The notes under the pieces are model-generated. The model ran no database searches. It had not been told where the DNA came from and saw nothing but the letters and a program-made list of their open reading frames with translations. Shown piece by piece: positions 23,330-29,818 of a stretch of DNA of 64,000 bases. This DNA comes from Rugamonas aquatica (GTDB lineage: Bacteria > Pseudomonadota > Gammaproteobacteria > Burkholderiales > Burkholderiaceae_D), in NCBI RefSeq assembly GCF_009380215.1, contig NZ_WHUG01000010.1:1-64000 (forward strand), given 5' to 3'. The number at the start of each line of letters is the position of its first letter. Within the stretch, counting starts at the first letter, position 1. The position numbers were made by a program, and so were the translations under genes.

Positions 23330-23956
23330 TTAGTAAGGCGCGGCGGCGCTCGGCCGTTCGGCGATGCGGTCGCGCCAGGCCTGCAGGTGCTCCATGCCTT
23401 CCGCGCCGGGACGGAACTTCATCAAGCCACGGCCGAACTCCAGCGCGCAGAACGCCGTGATGTCGGCGATGGTGAAGCGCTGCCCGGCCACGAACGGCTG
23501 GGTCGCCAGCACGCCGTCCAGCCAGCGCGCGGTCTCGCGCATCTTCTCGCCCTGCGACGCGCCGAAGTCGGCAAACTGCGGCTGCTCCAGCATCGCCAGG
23601 CCCGGATGCGTATGGCGCACGCAGTTGGCGATGCCGAGGAACAGGTGCAGCTCGACGCGGCGGTCGGTCATCTCGATGAAGGCGCGCTCGTCGAAGCCGT
23701 CGCCCATCAGGTTGGGCTCCGGCGCATAGCCTTCCAGCCAGGTGCAGATGGCGCGCGTTTCGCACAAGACGCGACCGTCGTCCAGCTCCAGCGCGGGCAG
23801 GCGGCCGAAGGGATTCTTCTGCAGGTACTCGGCGCTGCGGTGCGCGCCGCTGAGCAGGTCGATCGACACATGCTCGATACCGCTCAGGCCCTTCTCAGCC
23901 ATGAACATGGCGACCCGGCGCGGATTAGGCGTGCGCGGCGACGTGAAAAACTTCAT
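23330..23956 (-). CDS. Glutathione S-transferase family protein
   Basis: A 208-residue cytosolic protein with the GST layout: an N-terminal thioredoxin-like domain (MKFFTSPRTPNPRRVAMFM, FGRLPALELDDG, ETRAICTWLE) and an all-helical C-terminal domain (FTIADITAFCALEFG). The ATG at 23956 is chosen because AAGGAG lies just upstream; the frame is open further but has no ribosome site there. It is convergent with the CheR-like gene, with 8 bp between stops, and divergent from the aminopeptidase. The substrate is unknown. Confidence 0.85.
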   Translation of the reverse strand: MKFFTSPRTPNPRRVAMFMAEKGLSGIEHVSIDLLSGAHRSAEYLQKNPFGRLPALELDDGRVLCETRAICTWLEGYAPEPNLMGDGFDERAFIEMTDRRVELHLFLGIANCVRHTHPGLAMLEQPQFADFGASQGEKMRETARWLDGVLATQPFVAGQRFTIADITAFCALEFGRGLMKFRPGAEGMEHLQAWRDRIAERPSAAAPY

Positions 23957-24044
23957 ATCCAACTCCTTTTTTCGCATGATGGGCATAGCGCATGATAGCC
24001 GCATTGGCGCCGTTGCGGCATCCCCGCGCTAGCGACTATCAAGA

Positions 24045-24073
24045 TTGACATTCCAACCAGATCGCCGTAGATT
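24045..24073 (+). promoter_or_regulatory. Strong sigma70-like promoter for the M1 aminopeptidase
   Basis: TTGACA (24045-24050), a 17-bp spacer and TAGATT (24068-24073) lie about 70 bp upstream of the aminopeptidase start codon, in the divergent region shared with the GST gene. Confidence 0.75.
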
Positions 24074-24145
24074 GCTCGTTGGCCCACGAAGCCAATAACG
24101 GTTTATATCGTATGCCTATCGGCTCACCCTACTGAAGGACATTGC

Positions 24146-26812
24146 ATGCAACGCAGTTTGATTTCGCTCGCCGTGATGGCGCTGCTCGGCCTCTCTTCCG
24201 GCCTGGCTCCAATGGCTATAGCTGCCACCTCCGCCGCGCCGGCCGCCAAGGCCGCCAAAGTCACCACCCAGCTTCCCCGCAACGCCGTGCCGACGCACTA
24301 CGCCGTGTCGCTGGTGCCGGACGCCGCCAACAGCAGTTTCAGCGCCAGCGTCACCATCGCGCTCGATATCAAGCAAGCCAGCAGCAGCATCACCCTCAAC
24401 GCCTCGGAGCTGAAGTTCAGCGCCGCCGCGATCAGCGCCGGTCCGGGCAAGCCGGTGCAGGCCGCCAGCAAGATCACGGTCGACGACGACAAGCAGACCG
24501 CCACCTTCCAGTTCGCCCAGCCGCTGGCCGTGGGCAGCCACCAGCTCAAGCTGGACTACACCGGCGTGATCGGCACCCAGCCGACCGGTATGTTCTCGCT
24601 GGACTACCAGAACGGCGGCGAAAAGAAGCGCGCCCTGTACACGCAATTTGAAAACTCCGAAGCGCGCCGCGTGATCCCGTCGTGGGACGAGCCCTTCTAC
24701 AAAGCCACCTTCGCGCTGGAGGCCACCGTGCCGGCCGGCCAGATGGCGGTATCGAACATGCCTGTCACCGCCACCAGCAAGCTGGCCGACGGCCGCGAGC
24801 TGGTGCGCTTTGGCACCTCGCCTAAGATGTCGACCTATCTGCTGTTCTTCGGCCTGGGCGAGTTCGAACGCGCCACGGCGGTCGAAGGCGGCACCGAGTT
24901 GGGCGTCGTCACGCAAAAGGGTTCGATCGCGCAGGCGCAGTTCGCGCTCGATTCGTCGGTCGCCGTGCTGAAGGAGTACAACGACTACTTCGGCGTCAGA
25001 TATCCGCTGCCTAAGCTGGACAACATCGCCGCGCCGGGCCGCAGCCAGTTCTTCAGCGCGATGGAAAACTGGGGCGCGATCTTCACCTTCGAATCCGCGA
25101 TCCTGCTCGATCCGCGCACCGCCACGCAGTCGGACAAGGAAACCTCCTTCCTGGTGGCCGCGCACGAAATGGCGCACCAATGGTTCGGCGACCTGGTGAC
25201 GATGGCATGGTGGGACGACCTGTGGCTCAATGAAGGCTTCGCCTCGTGGATGGAGTCGCGCACCACCACCCGTTTGCACCCTGAGTGGAAATGGGAACTG
25301 CGCGCCGTCGGCACCCGCGAGCAGGCCATGAACCGCGACGCGCTGGCCACCACCCATCCGGTGGTGCAGCACATCGGCACCGTCGAACAAGCCAGCCAGG
25401 CCTTCGACAGCATCACCTACCAGAAGGGCGAGTCGGTCATCCGCATGCTGGAGAACTACGTCGGCGACGACGCCTGGCGCGCCGGCGTACGCAGCTACAT
25501 GGCCAAGCATGCTTACGGCAACACGGTGTCCGACGACCTGTGGCGCGAAGTGGAAAAGGCCGCGCACAAGCCGGTGACGGCGATCGCCCACGACTTCACG
25601 CTGAAGCCGGGCGTGCCGATGATACGCGTGGCCGACGCGGTCTGCAAAAACGGCCAGACCACCATCGCGCTGACGCAGGGTGAGTTCAGCAAGGACCAGA
25701 CCAACAAGAAGCCGCTGAGCTGGCGCGTGCCTGTGATCGCCCAGACCGTGGGCGGCGCCACCGCCAGCACCATCGTCGCCGGCGGCAAGGCCAGCATGAC
25801 GCTGCAAGGCTGCGGCGCGGTACTGGTCAACGCCGGCCAGAGCGGCTACTACCGCACGCTGTACGCACCGAAGGCCTTCGCCGCGCTGGCCGACCGCTTT
25901 GCCGGCCTGCAGACCATCGACCAACTGGGCCTGCTGTCGGACAGCTGGTCGCTGGGCATGGCGGGTTTGATGCCGGCCTCCAGCTTCCTCGACCTGGCCA
26001 GCCGCGCGCCGCTGGACGCCGCGCCGCAGGTGTGGGACCAGATCGCCGATTCGCTGGTCACCCTGCACTACAGCTACGAAGGCAAGCCTGAACAGCAGGC
26101 GGCGCTGGACCGCTACGCGCGCAAGCGCCTGGCGCCGGTGCTGGCCCGCATCGGCTGGAACAAGGCCGCCGATGAAGCGGCGCCGGTCGCCAATCTGCGC
26201 GAGACGCTGATCCACGTGCTGGGCGCCGTCGGCGACGAAGGCGTGGTGGCCGAAGCGCGCCGCCGTTACGCGGCCTCCGCCACCGACAAGGATGCGATGC
26301 CGGCAGCGCTGCGCCGCCCTATCCTGGGCGTGATCGCCGACAACGCCGACGCCGCCACCTGGGACAAGCTGCACGCCGCCGCACAGGAAGAGAAGTCGTC
26401 GATGATCAAGAGCGAGCTGTATGACCTGCTGGGCACCGCCAAGGACAAGGCCCTGGCCCAGCGCGCGCTGGAACTGGCGCTGACCGATGAAGGCGGCGCG
26501 ACCGAAGGCGCGTCCATCCTGAACCACGTGGCCGGCCATCATCCGGACCTGGCTTACGATTTCGCCGTCAGCCACCACACGCAGATCGAGAAGAAGATCG
26601 ACGCCAGCTCGCGCAGCCGCTACTTCCCGGGCCTGGGCGGGCGTTCGTCCGATCCGGCGATGATAGACAAGCTGCGCGCCTACGCCAAACAGTACCTCGC
26701 GGCAGACGCGCAGGGCGACACCAAGACCGCGATCGCTTCGATCCAGTACCGCGTGAAACTGCGCACCGCCCGCCTGCCGGAAATCGACGCCTGGCTGTCC
26801 AAGCACGGCTGA
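24146..26812 (+). CDS. Secreted M1 family metallo-aminopeptidase
   Basis: An 888-residue zinc aminopeptidase with a signal peptide (cleavage probably after PMAIAA), so it acts in the periplasm or outside, unlike cytosolic PepN. M1 hallmarks are visible: a GAMEN-like exopeptidase motif written SAMENWG, and the zinc motif HEMAHQWFGD with the third ligand in LWLNEGFASW. A C-terminal ERAP1-like helical domain makes up the last half. AAGGA precedes the ATG and a consensus promoter lies upstream. It probably releases N-terminal residues from extracellular peptides for nutrition. It is followed by a hairpin-rich non-coding region. Confidence 0.9.
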   Translation: MQRSLISLAVMALLGLSSGLAPMAIAATSAAPAAKAAKVTTQLPRNAVPTHYAVSLVPDAANSSFSASVTIALDIKQASSSITLNASELKFSAAAISAGPGKPVQAASKITVDDDKQTATFQFAQPLAVGSHQLKLDYTGVIGTQPTGMFSLDYQNGGEKKRALYTQFENSEARRVIPSWDEPFYKATFALEATVPAGQMAVSNMPVTATSKLADGRELVRFGTSPKMSTYLLFFGLGEFERATAVEGGTELGVVTQKGSIAQAQFALDSSVAVLKEYNDYFGVRYPLPKLDNIAAPGRSQFFSAMENWGAIFTFESAILLDPRTATQSDKETSFLVAAHEMAHQWFGDLVTMAWWDDLWLNEGFASWMESRTTTRLHPEWKWELRAVGTREQAMNRDALATTHPVVQHIGTVEQASQAFDSITYQKGESVIRMLENYVGDDAWRAGVRSYMAKHAYGNTVSDDLWREVEKAAHKPVTAIAHDFTLKPGVPMIRVADAVCKNGQTTIALTQGEFSKDQTNKKPLSWRVPVIAQTVGGATASTIVAGGKASMTLQGCGAVLVNAGQSGYYRTLYAPKAFAALADRFAGLQTIDQLGLLSDSWSLGMAGLMPASSFLDLASRAPLDAAPQVWDQIADSLVTLHYSYEGKPEQQAALDRYARKRLAPVLARIGWNKAADEAAPVANLRETLIHVLGAVGDEGVVAEARRRYAASATDKDAMPAALRRPILGVIADNADAATWDKLHAAAQEEKSSMIKSELYDLLGTAKDKALAQRALELALTDEGGATEGASILNHVAGHHPDLAYDFAVSHHTQIEKKIDASSRSRYFPGLGGRSSDPAMIDKLRAYAKQYLAADAQGDTKTAIASIQYRVKLRTARLPEIDAWLSKHG

Positions 26813-26816
26813 TAGC

Positions 26817-26973
26817 AAAAAAAAACCAGCGTCATCGCGAGATGATGCTGGTTACGAAAACGCTCGAAAGCGTGGGGATGGCCGCTTGCCCGGCGGCGAT
26901 AGTGCCGCCTGGGCGAATTCTGTGCCGGGCTTGATGGAGTCCGGCAACCGGGCGCGAGGCTTAAACCTCGCGC
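26817..26973 (-). ncRNA. Hairpin-rich intergenic region, possible structured RNA ending in a T-run
   Basis: Five hairpins are packed into 150 bp: 26824-26836/26841-26853 (13 bp, one G-U or mismatch), 26860-26864/26869-26873 (CGAA loop), 26888-26897/26904-26914 (one bulge), 26923-26928/26941-26946, and 26952-26959/26966-26973 (perfect 8 bp). On the minus strand the last hairpin is followed by nine T residues, as in a terminator, so a minus-strand RNA starting near 27010 is the favoured reading. On the plus strand the first stem pairs slightly better, leaving strand uncertain. It matches no RNA family I could recall; tmRNA, RNase P, 6S, SRP and several riboswitches were considered. The rest of the gap up to 27209 holds no clear feature. 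Confidence 0.35.
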
Positions 26974-27209
26974 TACAGGTGTTACTTTGCCAGCTAACGC
27001 CTTGCATAGGCTTAGGGATTCATTAAGGTGAAACTTAAGGGGGGAAAGAGGCGGTGGTGCCGGTGTTTCAGGCCACCGGCGAGCCTGCTGAGTCATGCTT
27101 TGTGAAATCCCGTACCAGCTTGGGCACGGAGACCAGCTGGAGCACGCTGGGACCAGCGAGACGCATCATAATGGGGCATTATGACGGCCAAATGACCACA
27201 CGCGCGGCT

Positions 27210-27884
27210 ATGACAAAAATCTACAGGTATCAAAAAATCATCGCACTGGCGGCCTTGCTGGCCGCTTGTTCCCCGCTGCCGACCAGCTCGCCGCCTGCCC
27301 GGCCCGCGGCGCAGCCGCCCGTCGTGGAACCGGCCCAGTCCCCTGCCGCCAACGCCCTGACGATAGACGGCGCGCAATCGCTGATCGCCGTCACCGTGCG
27401 GCGCGGCGGGCTGCTGGCGCGGCTGGGACACGATCATCTGGTGGCCAGCCGGCACGTCAGCGGCACCGTGTCGCCGGCGCAGAACCGTGCCGACTTCCAG
27501 TTCCGCCTCGACCAGCTGACGGTCGACGACGCCGACCTGCGCACCGCCGCCGGCCTGGAAAAGCAGCCTTCGGCCGACGCCATCGACGGCACCCGCAACA
27601 ATATGCTGACCCGCGTGCTGGACGCCGAGCGCTATCCGGTGGTGAGTGTGCACGCCGAGCGCGGCGCCGCCGGCCAGCCGCTGCAGGTGGCGATCACGCT
27701 GCACGGCGTCACCCGCATCATGGCGATCCCGGCGGACATCCGCGAAAACAACGGCGTCATGACCGTCACCGGCAGCGTCAACCTGAAACAAAGCGATTTC
27801 GGCATCACGCCGTTTTCCGTGATGGCGGGCGCGCTGGCCGTGCAAGACCAGCTGGAACTGCGCTTCACGCTGGCGGCAAAGTAA
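27210..27884 (+). CDS. YceI family lipoprotein
   Basis: A 224-residue predicted lipoprotein. The ATG at 27210 is chosen because it begins MTKIYRYQKIIALAALLAAC, with a lipobox ending in Cys20; in-frame ATGs at 27171 and 27192 are possible. After a Pro/Ala-rich linker comes a YceI-like lipocalin-fold domain (SRHVSGTVSPAQNRADFQFR, PVVSVHAE, GVTRIMAIPADI, QSDFGITPFSVMAGAL). Family members bind isoprenoid-like lipids such as polyprenyl chains, but no ligand can be inferred here. It is separated from the toxin-antitoxin pair by 56 bp that contain that pair's promoter. Confidence 0.8.
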   Translation: MTKIYRYQKIIALAALLAACSPLPTSSPPARPAAQPPVVEPAQSPAANALTIDGAQSLIAVTVRRGGLLARLGHDHLVASRHVSGTVSPAQNRADFQFRLDQLTVDDADLRTAAGLEKQPSADAIDGTRNNMLTRVLDAERYPVVSVHAERGAAGQPLQVAITLHGVTRIMAIPADIRENNGVMTVTGSVNLKQSDFGITPFSVMAGALAVQDQLELRFTLAAK

Positions 27885-27891
27885 GCCTTTC

Positions 27892-27930
27892 TTGCAAATC
27901 GCCTCATTTGAGCTAAACTATCGTCTCAAA
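27892..27930 (+). promoter_or_regulatory. Promoter and inverted-repeat operator of the RES/Xre pair
   Basis: TTGCAA (27892-27897) and TAAACT (27914-27919) are spaced by 16 bp. An inverted repeat, TTTGAG (27907-27912) and CTCAAA (27925-27930), brackets the -10 box. The GGAGG ribosome site (27931-27935) follows at once. This is the arrangement expected for autorepression by the antitoxin. Confidence 0.6.
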
Positions 27931-27940
27931 GGAGGCATAC

Positions 27941-28417
27941 ATGTCAGATTTCAAAACTCTTGAAAAACCAGCTCCAGTTCGGAAAGAACGCGGATCGATG
28001 ACAAACTTCTATCAAGATGATCCACAAACGCGCATCGCCACGATCCGCTCAGGTATCCCAGCCTCGATAGTCGGTGAGCTGTCATCGACGATGGGGATGA
28101 GTAAAGAGCTGCTGCTTGGCAGCCTCGGCCTGTCCCGCGCAACCATCAGCCGCAAGGAGAAGGACGAGACGGCATTGTCGAAAGACGAATCCGAGCGTGT
28201 ACTGGGCATAGCGACCTTGATCGGCAAAGTGCAGGCAATGGTGGAGGAGTCCGGCGATCCGACCGGTTTTAACGCGGCACATTGGGTTGCGGACTGGTTA
28301 GCCAAACCACTGCCGGCGCTTGGCGGCGCAACGCCGGCAAGCTACATGGACACGTTCGAAGGGCAGAAGCTTGTGACTGAATTGCTGTCCATGAGCCAGA
28401 GCGGAGCCTATGCATGA
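27941..28417 (+). CDS. Xre/MbcA/ParS-type antitoxin
   Basis: A 158-residue antitoxin of the RES partner family (DUF2384-like). The N-terminal half carries a helix-turn-helix-like segment (LLLGSLGLSRATISRKEKD). The C-terminal half is the toxin-binding ParS/DUF2384 domain, including RVLGIATLIGKVQAM and AAHWVADWLAKPLPALGG and ending in a tail that normally blocks the toxin active site. GGAGG lies 5 bp before the ATG. The next gene overlaps by ATGA, so the two are translationally coupled. It probably represses its own promoter through the inverted repeat upstream. Confidence 0.85.
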   Translation: MSDFKTLEKPAPVRKERGSMTNFYQDDPQTRIATIRSGIPASIVGELSSTMGMSKELLLGSLGLSRATISRKEKDETALSKDESERVLGIATLIGKVQAMVEESGDPTGFNAAHWVADWLAKPLPALGGATPASYMDTFEGQKLVTELLSMSQSGAYA

Positions 28418-28887
28418 CCATGGCCTTGTGGCGTATTGCCGTCGAGGCGCCAGCCTATACGGCCAACGACCTTAGCGGTACCGGCGCCAAGATTTCGGGC
28501 GGGCGCTGGAACAGCATCGGCACGCCGCTCATCTACAGCACGCCAAACATCGCCCTGGCGACAATAGAAACGGTCCTGCACATCCGCACTGGCGGCCTGC
28601 CATTCAACCGCTTCCTGGTGCGGATCGACGTTCCCGACGACGCCTGGAACGCGCGCATCGTGCTCGACCCGCTGCCCGGAGGCTGGGACGCCGTGCCGTC
28701 AGGAATGACCAGCCGGACGACTGGCGACGCCTGGGTTGCGTCATGCAGTTCCGCGTTGTTGCTTGTGCCATCGGTGAGTGTCCCCGATGAATACAATGTG
28801 CTGATTAATCCCCTGCACCCGGACGTCGCCACCATGACAGCGACAACCATTAAACGGTGGATTTACGATCCCCGCTTCTTTTCTTGA
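28414..28887 (+). CDS. RES domain toxin (NAD-degrading type)
   Basis: A 157-residue RES domain protein. Conserved features are LWRI near the N-terminus with an arginine, GGRWNSIGTPLIYSTPNIALATIE with Arg and Glu positions, and SALLLVPSVSVPDEYNVLINP with the serine. Characterised RES toxins (MbcT, Res) destroy cellular NAD+ by phosphorolysis or hydrolysis. The start codon overlaps the antitoxin stop (ATGA). The frame is intact and of normal length, so the pair is probably functional. It could be chromosomal ballast or a stress or phage-defence module; the context (YceI, LysE) does not decide. Confidence 0.87.
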   Translation: MTMALWRIAVEAPAYTANDLSGTGAKISGGRWNSIGTPLIYSTPNIALATIETVLHIRTGGLPFNRFLVRIDVPDDAWNARIVLDPLPGGWDAVPSGMTSRTTGDAWVASCSSALLLVPSVSVPDEYNVLINPLHPDVATMTATTIKRWIYDPRFFS

Positions 28888-28891
28888 GCGC

Positions 28892-28925
28892 AAAAAAAAA
28901 GCCCGCAGCACAAAGAGGCGCGGGC
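28892..28925 (-). terminator. Terminator downstream of the LysE-type gene
   Basis: On the minus strand GCCCGC (28925-28920) and GCGGGC (28906-28901) pair around a 13-base loop and are followed by nine T residues. It lies about 105 bp beyond the stop of the minus-strand exporter gene and just after the RES stop codon. A long-range repeat, AAAGAGCAAA (28954-28963) with TTTGCTCTTT (29023-29032), lies between. Confidence 0.6.
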
Positions 28926-29030
28926 CGAAAGTTTTCAAATCGGGAGAGACTTGAAAGAGCAAAGCCAGTATCGCAGTGCAGCATTACGTCCTGATGACAT
29001 ACGCACCCCGAACGGACTTTTTTTTGCTCT

Positions 29031-29660
29031 TTAGCGGGAAATAATCAATTTCAGGCCCAGACCGACGAAAATCGCGCCGGCCACGCGGTCCATCCACATG
29101 CCGGCACCCGGATGACGGTTGATCCACGCGCCCACGGCGCCGGAGAAATAACCCAGCAAACCAAACAGCAGCACGCCCTGCGCCGTGAACAGCAAACCCA
29201 GCTGCGCGGTCTGCCAGCTGACCTCGCCACGCTCGGCCACCACGAACTGCGGCAGGAAGGACAGGAAAAACAGCACGACCTTGGGATTGACGGCATTGGC
29301 GAACAGCCCCTTGGCAAACAATTTGCGCAGGCTTTCATCCGGCAAGGCCGAGCCGTCGACGCGGGCGCCGCCACGGCTGCGCAGCGCGCCTATGCCCAGC
29401 CAGATCAGATACGCCCCGCCCAGCAGTTTCAGCGCGCCGAACGCCAGCGGCGACGCCTTGATCAGCGCGCTCACGCCCAGCGTGGCCAGCAAAGTGTGGC
29501 TCAGGCAGCCCAGCGCGCAGCCCAGGCCGAACACCATGCCCTGGCGCCGCCCGCGCGACATGCCGACGCTGAGCACCATCAGATTGTCCGGCCCCGGCGA
29601 TATCGTAATCAGCAAGGCGGCGCTGAGAAAACCTATGAATTGTTCTGGAGAAATAAGCAC
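29031..29660 (-). CDS. LysE/RhtB family amino-acid exporter
   Basis: A membrane protein of about 209 residues, assuming the GTG at 29660 (VLISPEQFIGF), which matches the family N-terminus and length; an ATG at 29690 is an alternative. Signature segments are SPGPDNLMVLSVGMSRGRRQG, LGGAYLIWLG and FANAVNPKVVLFFLSFLPQF, with about six hydrophobic stretches. Relatives export lysine, threonine, homoserine or related compounds. The exported substrate is unknown. It is divergent from the 7TMR kinase, with about 160 bp between starts. Confidence 0.85.
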   Translation of the reverse strand: MLISPEQFIGFLSAALLITISPGPDNLMVLSVGMSRGRRQGMVFGLGCALGCLSHTLLATLGVSALIKASPLAFGALKLLGGAYLIWLGIGALRSRGGARVDGSALPDESLRKLFAKGLFANAVNPKVVLFFLSFLPQFVVAERGEVSWQTAQLGLLFTAQGVLLFGLLGYFSGAVGAWINRHPGAGMWMDRVAGAIFVGLGLKLIISR

Positions 29661-29818
29661 GGCGGCATTCCTGTGGCGCAAAGGCGCCATCTTACCCGTC
29701 CCGGCCACCATGCGCCAAGCATCGGTCTGTGCCATAGGTCAATTTTTGGATAAAAGAATAAGTTCTCGTTTAAAATGGAAAAAATCACTAATCGAGACCG
29801 GCGGCCATCGGAACACTA

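Noticed and set aside
26817-26853. Simple plus-strand terminator of the aminopeptidase gene
   Set aside because: On the plus strand the hairpin is preceded, not followed, by the A/T run, so it has no U-tail in that direction.
26880-27050. tmRNA, RNase P, 6S, SRP RNA or cobalamin, c-di-GMP, fluoride or SAH riboswitch
   Set aside because: Conserved core sequences remembered for these families were looked for on both strands and not found.
28954-29032. Small gene between the RES toxin and LysE genes
   Set aside because: No start codon with a ribosome site and no open frame of useful length; the region holds a terminator and a long-range inverted repeat only.
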